DNA of 64,000 nucleotides from Corbicula japonica (GCA_038501625.1 JAZAYU010000005.1:14277496-14341495); one strand, 5' to 3'; shown: positions 44,387-54,861, counted from the first letter of the stretch. Translations and numbers: made by a program. The notes: generated from the sequence alone by a model not told the origin.

Positions 44387-44714
44387 CCAGGTGGGAAAAC
44401 CACTTACGAAGTAGGAAACAATCTATCCTGAACAGGATGGTCTTTTATGTATCTGAATAACAAAAACATCACAATATTTATCATATTCCAATAACTTACC
44501 GCAATTTTAATTAACGAAAGAAAGCTTACATGGCATGTAAAACAAATAATTTTAAATTTTGTCTAAAACCCCTAGTTTGTTGCCAGACCCACTTCTGCAA
44601 AGTGATTCGCTAGCGCTCATCTCATGCTGGACTGACTGACACAATAGTCTTTCTTGTCACTGGATTTTTATTTCTACACAGCACAACACAACATAGTAAT
44701 GACAAGCATAACTG

Positions 44715-44860
44715 GGCTGAAGGTTATAAAGCTGAGATTGGAAACCAGTCTCAAATCTCAAGCATCTGATTGGCTGAAATGGCGACTGATCGCCATTTAA
44801 GCCCATCAGATGCTTGAGATTTGAGACTGGTTTCCATTCTCAGTTTTATAACCTTGGGCA
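44715..44860. mobile_element. 146-bp palindromic MITE, CTG target duplication
   Basis: GGCTGAAGGTTATAAAGCTG to TTATAACCTTGGGCA. CTG at 44712-44714 and 44861-44863. Confidence 0.95.
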
Positions 44861-45346
44861 CTGCTGCTTAACCCTTTACTCCATCAGATAATGCTAACTA
44901 TGGGTGAACATATCCAGCCATCTGATCAGGATCAAACTGTTCGCTGTTTAGTTTAGAAGATATTTCTGACCCAGAAGCAAACAGCATGAATTTTCACATT
45001 ATTTTGATTACAGGGGTCAAAGTTAGAAAAATGTAAAAGCCTGAAATAAAGCTGGGGGCCTGGGGGCCACCAGGGCCCCCGATGGGTCCAGGGCAAAGCT
45101 CTGGCCAGGGCTCCTTCATTTCAGTAAATTTCAAGGCTTATTCTTGTGTTTTCCTGAGACACAATTGTTCTAAAATATATTTTTTTCTCAACAATATATT
45201 CTTTTGTCATGTTGAAAATTGACTATTGAGAATGTTTATAAATTATGTCAATCAAGCCACTGATTAGACTAAATGATATTTTCTGTCTTTTCATTACATG
45301 AAGAATCACAAGGCCACAAAACTAAATCTTATGCTTGCGAAAAAAA

Positions 45347-45605
45347 TTATTTTTTATTTTTTTTTAAACAAACAAAATTATAAGCGTACTTTATTGTCTT
45401 GACACAGCACTCGCAATATGCAGCGCCCGGAATATCGGGCTTTCTAAGCCAGATTTCCAACCTGTCACTGTTTTTGTCGCATTCTGAGAGCCATTCCGAA
45501 TTCCATTTATTTTTGACATCTATTTCTAGCGATTTGGTATCACAATCCGATTTTAAGAACTTCATTTTCATTTTCTCATGCTCTCCATGGAGGGCGCCAT
45601 TTTGC
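45347..45605 (-). CDS. Possible first exon, BED/hAT-type zinc-finger-like protein
   Basis: From ATG 45571 the frame reads 74 codons including WLSECDKNSDRLEIWLRKP and AAYCECCVKTIKYAY. The tryptophan-leucine stretch followed by a CxxC pair is like the N-terminus of hAT/BED-related proteins common in marine invertebrates. The upstream sequence AAAATGGCGCCCTCC has a short frame whose stop overlaps this ATG (ATGA). A donor may lie at GTACGC inside KYAY, after which the frame quickly ends in an A-rich tract. It lies inside an HSF intron on the same strand. A transposon fragment is equally possible. Confidence 0.3.
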
Positions 45606-46391
45606 CTGATATTACACTGATATTATGTTACGACGAATTTGATTCGATGATTTCAGCCTAAGTTAGCCTATTATAACCCAGTTTCAGCCAATCAAATTTG
45701 ATGTTAGGTACACGCGTAATTGCTAAGATAAACGCGATTCTGTTCGATTTCGTTGTCGTCGTATGACTCGTCTACACTCCCGCCCCCCCCCCACCCAATA
45801 TCTCCTCGGATTTGGAAAAACGACCCAAGCCGCTCCCGAAAAACCGGAATTCAGGCATAAGCCAGAAAACTTTGACCCCTGTGATTATACTGCTTGGATG
45901 ATCTTGGTCTACACTATTTACACGTCTGTTAAAGCCCATATATATGGAGTAAAGGATTTTATTATACTGCAAAGAAATTTCCTTGAATTTGATTGGATAA
46001 TTCGCCACTGATGTATATCCGTATTTACGGATCGACCGTAGATATGAACTGCACATGCCTTAATTTCCCCGTCTGGCCTCCAACCTTTTGTTGTCGTCCG
46101 CCATTTTGTTTTGAATTTCCGTAAAAATGCATAATTTGACGACGATCTTGTAAATTATAAAGCGGTATGCTTTGGGATTACTAAAATTGTTACAGAAAAT
46201 ATTTCTGTTATGTTTTTAACGTTGAAAACGATCAGATTATTCTCAAATTTTGTAAATAAAAATCAAACGAATAGTCCATTCAATTTCTATGGAAGTTTCT
46301 ATGAAGGTAAATTAATGACGTCAGACATGTAATTATTGAGGTTCTCAGAGGGGAATTAAGCCGTTCGGCATTAAATAAGCGAAATAATCGA

Positions 46392-47714
46392 ACAAGAGGG
46401 CCATGATGGCCCTGAATCGCTCACCTGAGTATGAAACTCAAGTTATTAACCAGAAACTGAATTTTTATTTTTAGCAACAGTGACCTTGACCTTGATCACA
46501 GACACGTGGGTAGCAATCCCAATTTGTCTCTTGTTATAAGCTACCCATATACCAAGTTTGGAGTCAATATGCTGAAGCAAACTCAAGTTATTAAGTGGAA
46601 ACTGAATTTCTATTTTTAGCAACTGTGACCTTAACCTTGATCAGAGACACCTGGGTAGCAATCCCAAGCTGCCGTTTGATATAAGCTACTCATACACCAA
46701 GTGTGGAGTCAAAAAACAAAAGCAAACTCAAGTTATTAAGTGGAAACTGAATTTCTATTTTTAGCAACAGTGACCTTGACCTTGATCACAGACACGTAGG
46801 TAGCTTTCCCAAGTTGCCTCTTAATTTAAGCTATCCATATACCAAGTTTGGAGTCAATAGGCCAAAGCAATCTCAAGTAATTAAGTAGAAACTGAATTTC
46901 TATTTTTAGTAACAGTGACCTTGACCTTAATCACTGACACCTGGGTAGCAACCCAAAGCTGCCTCTAGATATAAGCTATCCATATACCAAGTTTGGAGTC
47001 AATAGGCCAAAGCAATCTCAAGTAATTAAGTAGAAACTGCATTTCTATTTTTAGTAACTGTGACCTTGACCTTAATCACAGACACCTGGGTAGCAACCCC
47101 AAGCTGCCTTTTGATATAAGCTACCCATACACCAAGTTTGGAGTCAATATGCCAAAGCAAACTCAAGTTATTAAGCAGAAACTGAATTTCTATTTTTAGC
47201 AACAGTGACCTTGACCCTGATCACAGACATCTGGGTAGCAACCCCAAGCTGCCTTTTGATATAAGCTACCCATACACCAAGTTTGGAGTCAATAGGCCTT
47301 AGCAAACTCAAGTAATTGAGCAAAGACTGAATTTCTATTTTTAGCAACAGTGACCTTGACCTTGATCACAAACACCTGGGTAGCAACCCCAAGCTGCCAT
47401 TTGATATAAGCTACCCATACACCAAGTTTGGAGTCAATAACCCTAAGCAAACTCAAGTAATTGAGCAAAGACTGAATTTCTATTTTTAGCAGCAGTGACC
47501 TTGACCTTGACCCTATGGTCATAATTTGAACAACTTTTGTAGACATCAGTGCCAGGATGCTTCAGGACAAATTTGGTTAAAATCCATCAAGTGGTTTCAG
47601 AGGAGATGTTGTTTAAAGGAAATTGTTGACGGACGCCGGACGACGGACGCCGGACGCCGGACAAAGACGGGTCACAATAGCTCACCATGAGCCTATGGCT
47701 CAGGTGAGCTAAAA
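46392..47714. mobile_element. Pearl-like element: eight units at exactly 145 bp
   Basis: Left end AGAGGGCCATGATGGCCCTG and GCTCACCTGAG; right end GCTCACCATGAGCC and CTCAGGTGAGCT. TTAG(C/T)AAC marks units at 46471, 46616, 46761, 46906, 47051, 47196, 47341 and 47486, all 145 bp apart. Ends with a GGACGCC-rich tract at 47628-47665. No protein. Confidence 0.92.
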
Positions 47715-47770
47715 ATCAATGTTTTCTTATTAATTTTGTCTGAAAAAGTATTTGCAGTATAATAAAACAA

Positions 47771-47906
47771 TTATCTGGTTTCTTGACAGGGAATGTGAGG
47801 ATATATTGCCGGTCTGGGTATCATATTATCCCTTGCCTGCGGCTCGGGTAATATGACACCCAGACCGGCAATATATTCTCACATTCCCTGTCAAGAAACC
47901 AAATAA
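47771..47906. repeat. Foldback with ~61-nt arms
   Basis: TTATCTGGTTTCTTGACAGG pairs with CCTGTCAAGAAACCAAATAA. Arms 47771-47832 and 47846-47906 with a 13-nt loop. Confidence 0.93.
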
Positions 47907-47909
47907 CTA

Positions 47910-48644
47910 CTGTGGTATCATTTAATTTCGCTGGCACGAAATTGCGCGCAATCGCCGAAAAAGACTGTTTCGCGGGGACGTAAATTCGCGCAAAATTAAT
48001 GCAATTTTTAAAAAAAAACGATTATCGATATTTTACCGACCCGTTATCAATAGCTTTTGTTTATTTGAACACGCGAGCTAATCATTTGTCAGTTGGCCCC
48101 CTGTCAATTACCACTTCCTTTGTTAGTCAATTATCGGACCGCTGTTTATTCGGCGCCGCTAACTGACACGGGACCCGTTTGATCCATCTATGTGGACCAT
48201 TCATATCATTATTGGCAAGTTAAATTTCGTACCCGTTTTATGGTATGAAGTGTCAATTAATTGCGAAACAGTTAACTCAAAAAAGTGTTGATAAATTAAA
48301 AATGAGATGACAACGATACTGTTTGGTAAAACATGACCTGACCTAAATGCACGGACTAAATTATAGTTCGTTTTAAAGTAACATTAAACATATTCCAACA
48401 GAAATTCGACAGTTATAACTAATTTTATTTTCTTTATTAACATAATTATTCGATACTTCAAAGTAATATCAAATAGCGATACGGGCAACTATATATAACG
48501 TGTATGTCCATTCGGACATAGCACATTTCGGATACGCATGTGGAACTTTTTTGTTAAATTTTAGCTTAGGTTTTAAATTCGCGTATTGGCCCGAGCGCAA
48601 AATACGCGAAAATTAAGCCATCACTAAATAAAATGATACCACAG
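47910..48644. mobile_element. TA-flanked MITE with CTGTGGTATCATTT ends
   Basis: Left CTGTGGTATCATTTAATTTC, right AAATAAAATGATACCACAG. TA at 47908-47909 and 48645-48646. Interior rich in CGCG/AATTCGCG blocks near both ends. No transposase. Confidence 0.92.
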
Positions 48645-48718
48645 TATATAAAGTTTAGGATTTTAATGAAATACAGGACTGAGCTTTTCCAAAGACACCA
48701 TTACCCATGATGTGACTG

Positions 48719-48864
48719 TGTGCAAGGTTATAAAACTGAGCATGGAAACCAGTCTCAAATCTCAAACACCTGATTGGCTGAAATGGCGACTGGTCGCCAT
48801 TTCAGCCAATCAGATGCTTGCGATTTGAGACTGGTTTCCAAACCCAGTTTTATAACCTTCAGCC
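48719..48864. mobile_element. 146-bp palindromic MITE, CTG target duplication
   Basis: TGTGCAAGGTTATAAAACTG to TTATAACCTTCAGCC. CTG at 48716-48718 and 48865-48867. Confidence 0.95.
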
Positions 48865-48902
48865 CTGGTTTCATTGTCCTTAACTTTCTACAAATAGATC
48901 AT

Positions 48903-49022
48903 GCCCCAAGATTTATAAAACTGAGAATGAAAACCAGTCTTAAATCTCAAGGATCTGATTGGCTAAAATGACAACTGGTCTCGAGACTTATATCAAATCT
49001 CAGTTTTATAATCTTCAGTTCA
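48903..49022. mobile_element. CCCAAGAT-type palindrome, degenerate
   Basis: CCCCAAGATTTATAAAACTG left, TTTTATAATCTTCAG right; the centre has decayed. Confidence 0.75.
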
Positions 49023-49637
49023 GATGCTCCCGGAGGATAAGAACAGACAGATGGAATATTCAATCTGGTTTATGGTTAAAATGTTACAACAAATAATGAA
49101 GAGGAACTTCCTTTAAAATAGGAAATAATAAATCATGAAAACAAATCCTTATGATCAAGCATATAAGGGATATATATTTCAAAAAAAGGAAAGTACAGAG
49201 TTAATGGGAAATGCTTAAAGTCCAACATTTTTCAAGTATCCAAGGGGCATAACTTTATAACAAAAAACTGTTCCAAGTTATGTGACATGGGCATTTGAAT
49301 GTAGTAAGAGACAATAATGTTCTGCATGAACATTAATGTCAATCACTCTACCCTTGATATTTAAGACAAGATGCAGATTTATAGAAAGGGGGTTAATTTT
49401 GGGCAGTCTTTGGGTAGTAACATGAAAATTTTGGACTTTCTGGCAAAAATTACCCATAAAAATCCAACACTGTTGTCCAATTCTAGTAACCCCACTGAAC
49501 CCCCCTCTGGATCTGCCCCTGTGGACTTAGGTCAACAAGTTGTTAAAGCTGGTGCATGCAGTTTAAATTCACCAACAATACTGAAGTCTTACTTTCAAAC
49601 ACTCAAACTGACGGTTCACTCCAGGGCCAAAGATCAG
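49023..49637. other. No supported gene
   Basis: AT-rich intronic sequence, with a relic of an array unit (AAGGGGCATAACTTTAT near 49241). Confidence 0.5.
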
Positions 49638-49712
49638 AACTAAAACGACCAATCACCATTTCAGCCAGATTTCAGACCGGTCTCCAGTTTTAGTTTTATG
49701 ATCTTGCGCCCA
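49638..49712. mobile_element. CCCAAGATCAT-type palindrome, right part
   Basis: ACTAAAACGACCAATCACC, then the right end GGTCTCCAGTTTTAG and TTTTATGATCTTGCGCCC. Confidence 0.7.
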
Positions 49713-49843
49713 GAACTACTATGAATGAATTTATATTTGTGGGCATGAAAATTGCAAATTGGAATTTCATGTGTTCTTTGATTTGTTGCTTTAAATTTTC
49801 TTAGATACGTTCACATAAAATCATTTATTTCATAGGTGTTTTG

Positions 49844-49989
49844 TGCCCAAGGTTATAAAACTGAGCACGGAAACCAGTGTCAAATCTCAAGCATCTGATT
49901 GGCTGAAATGGCGACCCGTCACCATTTCAGCCAATCAGAAGCTTGAGATTTGAGACTGGTTTCTAATCTCAGCTTCATAACCTTCAGCC
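49844..49989. mobile_element. 146-bp palindromic MITE, TTG target duplication
   Basis: TGCCCAAGGTTATAAAACTG to ATAACCTTCAGCC. TTG at 49841-49843 and 49990-49992. Confidence 0.93.
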
Positions 49990-50050
49990 TTGAATTCTTG
50001 GATTGATCTGCCCATGAAATCCATGAAAGTGAAAAAACTCACTAATATTA

Positions 50051-50285
50051 ATAACCTTTCCTCTATATATACGCTTTTTATGCATGTGCTACCAGTGAAG
50101 ATCCAGATCAGCTGTCACATCCATGCCATCTGATCAGGATCTGCACTGGTCGCATATTGGTCAGAAATCAAAGGAATCAGAATGCAAATAGTGCAGATCC
50201 TGATCAGATGGCACAGATGTGCTGGCTGATCTGGATCTACACTGTTTGCCCACACAATAAAGGTGTGTTTATGGAGGAAAGGGAT
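50051..50285. mobile_element. TTAA-type double-hairpin MITE
   Basis: AATAACCTTTCCTC left, GGAGGAAAGGGATAAA right. Both hairpins are present. Confidence 0.88.
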
Positions 50286-50561
50286 AAAAGGTATCATTTG
50301 CCATAAAATTTCATGTTTATCAGTAAAATGGCATTTTAGTGGGTACTTTCATAGCTGGTTTTCAATTTTATTTAAAATCACTTTAGATAATATTATGATT
50401 CTGTAGTTTGTTGGGGTTTTAAATTCATGGTCCAACCTACAAACAAAATCCACAACAACAAGTACTCCACAAATATCATATACTTCACAGTAATTTTCTG
50501 CATGAGATAAAACATTGGTGCACTGGGCTGTTGAAATACAATTCAACACAATGTATATAAC

Positions 50562-50700
50562 TGGGCGCAAGATCATGGCTCGAGATTTAATTGCAAATGG
50601 AGACCATTCTTAAATCTCAAAGATCTGATTGGCTTAAATGCAGTGTCCATTTCAGCCAATCAGTTGCTTGAGATTAAAGACTGGTCTCCGATCGTAACTA
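50562..50700. mobile_element. CCCAAGATCAT-type palindrome, degenerate
   Basis: GGGCGCAAGATCATGGC left, AGACTGGTCTCCGATCGTAAC right. Confidence 0.7.
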
Positions 50701-50828
50701 ATACGGTATATCTGTCTACAATTACAAACATTTTTTAACTCAGAATTAGCTCAGTCTACAAACTAACCAATCACAGCCTTGTGATTTTGAGTCTGGTCTC
50801 AAATTTTATTTCTATGATATTCAGCCCT

Positions 50829-51027
50829 GCATATCCCTTTTCTCGATAAAAAAAAGCTTTTATTGCATGGGCAAACAGTTTAGATCCAGATTAGCCAGCA
50901 CATCTGTGCCATCATTATTTCTGACCTGGAGGCGAGATCCAGACCAATGAAACTGATGTGCAGACTAATCCCGATGTAAATTTGTCATCTGTGTGAAAAA
51001 AAGGCGTATATATGGAGTAAATGGTTA
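50829..51027. mobile_element. TTAA-type hairpin element, degraded
   Basis: CATATCCCTTTTCTCG left, GGAGTAAATGGTTAA right, with AGTTTAGATCCAGATTAGCC inside. Confidence 0.65.
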
Positions 51028-51067
51028 ACATATATTTGTCTCCTCTTTATATACAGATACACTTTAA

Positions 51068-51272
51068 CCCTTTCCTCCAAAAATACGCATTTTTACGCAT
51101 GCGCGACCAGTGTAGACCCAGATCAGCCGGCACATCCATGCCATCTGATCAGGATCTGTATTGGTCACATTTTGGTCAGAAATAACTTAATGAATCAAAA
51201 TGTGGATGTGCCGGCTGATCTGGATCTAAACTGTTCGTCCTCGCAATAAAGGTGTCTCTATGGAGGAAAGAG
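51068..51272. mobile_element. TTAA-flanked double-hairpin MITE
   Basis: TTAA 51064-51067 then CCCTTTCCTCC; GGAGGAAAGAG then TTAA 51273-51276. Ends 67 bp from the HSF exon donor. Confidence 0.92.
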
Positions 51273-51343
51273 TTAATTATGCAATAACACTCAAGGTACT
51301 AAAACACAAGAATGCAGGCACAGAAAGTTCAGTTTTTACTTAC

Positions 51344-51459
51344 TTGTCAAGGACATTTGAATTGGACACAGGATCAGCCCCATGTGAGATATTGGATGGG
51401 TCCACCACCTGAAGAAGGTTGTTCAGGTCTGTGCTATCTAAACTGATATTCAAGGGGTC
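51344..51459 (-). CDS. HSF1: HSF exon, regulatory region before HR-C
   Basis: Acceptor TTTTTTATTTTACAG, donor GTAAGT, 116 nt, phase 0 to phase 2. Encodes DPLNISLDSTDLNNLLQVVD and ends NSNVLDK with the Lys codon split. It joins directly to the HR-C exon (43339-43444), because the codon and the LDK-SD sequence match the HSF1 family. The Ser/Asp-rich region corresponds to the segment between the regulatory domain and HR-C. Confidence 0.9.
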
Positions 51460-51524
51460 CTGTAAAATAAAAAACATTGAATAGAACTGAATGATTGCTT
51501 TGCTGTTTGAAAAAGGATGTTCAG

Positions 51525-51670
51525 GTCCTAAGGTTATAAAACTTAGAATTGAAACCAGTCTCAAATCTCATTTATCTGATTGGCTGAAATGGCAACTGGT
51601 CGCCATTTCAGCCAATCTGATGCTTGAGATTTGAGAATGGTTTCCAATCACAGTTTTATAACCCGCAGAC
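51525..51670. mobile_element. 146-bp palindromic MITE, CAG target duplication
   Basis: GTCCTAAGGTTATAAAACT to TTTTATAACCCGCAGAC. CAG at 51522-51524 and 51671-51673. Starts 66 bp upstream of an HSF exon acceptor. Confidence 0.93.
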
Positions 51671-51766
51671 CAGGTTTATGCTACCTAAACTGGATGACGG
51701 GTTCTCTATTTGAATAAAATTGATTGAATCTATTTTCTAGACTGAAATTCAAAGATTCCTTAAATT

Positions 51767-51990
51767 AACTAGAATGTGTCTTTGAACACTGATGCCCCCA
51801 CTGCTACAACAACATTTGTATCTCTGGTAAAATTGGTCCCAGCAAAAAAAACTTTTCTTTATGATCATCTATACATCCTGCTTGATAATCTGTGCAAGAT
51901 TTAAAGAAATATGCCCGAAAGTTAATGAGGAGTTGATGCCACAAGATTTAGAGGTATACGTACCAACAAGTGCAACTCTTTATCATATGC
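51767..51990. repeat. ACTAGAATGTGT-type element fragment
   Basis: ACTAGAATGTGTCTTTGAAC, then ACTGATGCCCCCACTGC. Same family as 28.1 and 59.0 kb. Confidence 0.8.
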
Positions 51991-52036
51991 CTTGCACTTC
52001 GTGAATAGAACCTAGTGACTCAATTCTAATCTTTAG

Positions 52037-52275
52037 GTAGATATAATACGACCAATATCGCATAGGTTACCAGTGTAGATCCTAATTTGTAGGCACATCT
52101 GTGCTGTCTGATCTGGATCTACACTGCTTGCTTTTCAGTCAAAAATGACCTAATAAATCTAATTGCAGAGGTGTAGATCCAGATCAGATATCACTGATTT
52201 GGTGGCTGATCTGGACCTACACTGTTTGCTCGCCAATGATATGAAAGTCAATTCCACGGAGGAAAGAGATAGGAC
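52037..52275. mobile_element. TTAA-type hairpin element, degraded
   Basis: AGTGTAGATCCTAATTTGTAG and GCTGATCTGGACCTACACTG form the hairpins. The ends are poor. Confidence 0.6.
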
Positions 52276-52494
52276 TAACATAAATTCTTACATTTTTTTA
52301 AACATAAAGTTTCAGTCATCAGGTTATCCTGACTATTTACAAGGAGATAAATAATCATAATTTGAAGGTATCTTCATTGGATCTGGGTCATCATTACTCC
52401 AAGGTGTGTTTTTATCCTTTACTCCAACTATATGCCTATGGCATGGGAGACAAAATGCATATATAAGGGTTGAAGGGTTAATGTATTTACTCAC

Positions 52495-52752
52495 CTGTGA
52501 TTTTGAGTTGGACTGTTTACTGACCACAATTCCCTGTGACTGGCTTGGAGACACCGTAGCCCCAGACTTCACCGACAGAGGCTGACTGTAGTTCTGTGTG
52601 GTAGTGCTCATCTGGGAAGCCGTTGTGTTCTTCACTTCTTGGTTGTCATTGACAGGCGCAGGTCTACTGTAGTTGTGTGCCAACATCGGGGAGCTCGGAT
52701 CTATCACCTCCTGAATCACAGGACCTGTACCATCACCGTCAACACTGGTTGG
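52495..52752 (-). CDS. HSF1: HSF exon, Ser/Thr/Gln-rich regulatory region
   Basis: Acceptor ATTTGTGTATTTCAG, donor GTGAGT, 258 nt, phase 0 at both ends, 86 codons. Reads PTSVDGDGTGPVIQEVIDPS and later SGATVSPSQSQGIVVSKQSN. It is a low-hydrophobicity Ser/Thr/Gln/Pro-rich segment, as expected between the linker and HR-C of HSF, with several Ser-Pro sites. Assignment rests on position, strand and phase rather than a conserved domain. Confidence 0.8.
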
Positions 52753-52825
52753 CTGAAATACACAAATATCTGTCTGAATAACTGCATTTCCATTGGTTTA
52801 GAAATCAGTTGATGTCATATCATTT

Positions 52826-53095
52826 ACATAATATGGGGCACATCACGGGAAAAGGTACCTTCAGTCATTTTTAGTGATATTTAAGTTTTTACTAAATTTA
52901 GAAAGAACTTACAACTATAAATCAATTTTTTATAACTAAAATGTGATTTCATTACACATTTTGACAATAAAATGGTATTTTTACCACGAAATGCATAATA
53001 AATAATGTCGTCTGCACAAATTTTTGACGTCATTTCAAGGATTGACGTCAACTGTCCGAAGGTACCTTTTCCCGTGACACTCCCCATATAATATG
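52826..53095. mobile_element. MITE with ~40-bp inverted ends (CACGGGAAAAGGTACCTT)
   Basis: Left ATAATATGGGGCACATCACGG with GGAAAAGGTACCTTC. Right is the inverse, GAAGGTACCTTTTCCCGTGA then CCCCATATAATAT. About 270 bp, 74 bp upstream of the acceptor of the 52752 exon. Confidence 0.85.
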
Positions 53096-53221
53096 ACAGT
53101 ATAAAAAAATGATTAAAGATTGCCTAATCCGGATCTACAGCCTCTTGGTCAGAAATAACCCAAAGTATCTAAAAATGAACAGTGTAGATCCTAATAATAT
53201 AGCAATGTGCTGGCTGAACTG

Positions 53222-53367
53222 GGTTGAAGGTTATAAAGCTGAGATTGGAAACCAGTCTCAAATCTCAAGCATCTGATTGGCTGAAATGGCGACTGGTCGC
53301 CATTTCAGCCAATCAGATGCTTGAGATTTGAGACTGGTTTCCATGCTCAGCTTTATAACCTTGGGCA
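53222..53367. mobile_element. 146-bp palindromic MITE, CTG target duplication
   Basis: GGTTGAAGGTTATAAAGCTG to TTATAACCTTGGGCA. CTG at 53219-53221 and 53368-53370. Confidence 0.95.
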
Positions 53368-53676
53368 CTGGCACTCACTGTTCACCGGCTTGAAAAAAAT
53401 GTAACTATACAGTAAAGAGTTAAACATATTTTACTAGACTACTTTTGTATTGAAAATGCATGATAATGATAAAATCAATGAAATTTTTTCACATTCTTAG
53501 TTTTTGCTCTTTTTAAGGAATAAAATTAATTATTATAGGACCATAGTGACAAGAGGAAAATTTGACTTTTTTTAATTAAGGTGGACATCCGTGCTGTCTG
53601 ATCAGGATCTATAGTTCTCTTTTTGATTCATTAAATTACTTCTGACCAAGAAGTGAATAGTATGGATCCTGATCAA

Positions 53677-53822
53677 GGCTGGAGGTTAAAAAGCTGAGAT
53701 TGGAAACCAGTCTCAAATCTCAAGCATCTGATTGGCTGAAATGGCGACCAGTCGCCATTTCAGCCAATCAGATGCTTGAGATTTGAGACTGGTTTCCATG
53801 CTCAGTTTTATAACCTTGGGCA
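53677..53822. mobile_element. 146-bp palindromic MITE
   Basis: GGCTGGAGGTTAAAAAGCTG to TTATAACCTTGGGCA, exactly 146 bp. Flanks CAA and CAG. Confidence 0.92.
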
Positions 53823-53894
53823 CAGGCAACAAATATGTGCCACCTTATCTGACAGCTTATGTAGACTCTGATTGTCCCAGCTTAAGACAGCGAG

Positions 53895-54041
53895 CCAAGA
53901 TCATACAACTGAGATCAGAGACCAGTCTCAAATCTCAAGCATCTGTTTGGCAGAAATGGCAATGACTAGTCGCCATTTCGGCCAATCAGATGCTTGAGAT
54001 TTGAGACTGGTCTCCAATCTCAGTTTTATGATCTTGGGCCC
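53895..54041. mobile_element. CCCAAGATCAT-type palindrome
   Basis: AGCCAAGATCATACAACTG to TTTTATGATCTTGGGCCC, with a 3-nt insertion at the centre. Confidence 0.9.
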
Positions 54042-54650
54042 TTGCCTTACAAATGATAAATTTGCAAAGTCAGGTGTGGCCATTTCAGAAACTGTAGACC
54101 CAGGAGAGCTTGGCTTGTTGTGCAAGTCCAATCATCTAGGATTCTAAAGGTATCAGCAGGCCAGACATTGTTCAAATTTAAGTAAAAAGTTCAATTGAAA
54201 TGTTGAAATTTAAGAAACACTTGGTCATGAAAATAGATAAAATGACCAATCCTCAATGAAGTCATTGGTGTATAGTCTTAATTTGTGCCAATGTCCAATT
54301 GGGATTATGAAATTTTAGATCAGGGTCTATAATCATCACCACACAATAAATATTTTTTTCCAAACACTCCTAAAGAATTTGATATTGTAACAACCTCAAA
54401 CTAAATGAAATTCAAAACCATTTGACAAGTATAAAGACTTGTGTTGATTCTAACAAACACTACAATTAACTAGTTTAGCTGAAAAACAATGTAACTCTAG
54501 AAATTAGAAATTAAGCTATTCTCACGTATTACAAATAAAAAATTATTACAAAATGGGGCAATACAGTTCCAGTGATTTTTTTAAAAATTATTACAAAAAG
54601 GGGCAATACAGTTCCAATGATTTTAAACTTTTACATTATGAACATGGCTT
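54042..54650. other. No supported gene
   Basis: Intronic AT-rich sequence. 54545-54620 carries a short direct repeat (AAAAATTATTACAAAA(A/T)GGGG). Confidence 0.5.
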
Positions 54651-54785
54651 TTGTTCCATTTTTGACCAGTGTAGATCCAGACCGCCCAGCAACAATGTTT
54701 GCTTCTTGGTCAGTATATACGAAATGGATCTAAAAGTAAACAATGTAGATGCAGATTGGACTACACAGATGTTCAGGCTGATCTG

Positions 54786-54861
54786 GCCCCAAGGTTATAA
54801 AACTCAGCATGGAAACCAGTCTCAAATCTCAAGCATCTGATTGGCTGAAATGGCGACTGGT
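54786..54861. mobile_element. 146-bp-type palindrome, left arm only, inside a TTAA-type element
   Basis: CCCCAAGGTTATAAAACTC to GGCGACTGG, interrupting the hairpin of a degraded TTAA-type element (54660-54952). Confidence 0.85.

Larger units (their letters stand above)
43445..51343 (-). other. HSF intron of 7.9 kb, repeat-filled
   Basis: Contains hairpins at 44190-44386 and 44715-44860, a possible nested exon at 45347-45605, the 145-bp array element at 46392-47714, a foldback and TA MITE at 47771-48644, five further hairpin copies or fragments and TTAA-type elements. 43500-44150 has no feature recognised. Confidence 0.8.

Noticed and set aside
45763..46056. Open frames on both strands around a poly(C) run
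   Set aside because: Composition-driven: proline/glycine runs come from CCCCC and GGGGG tracts.
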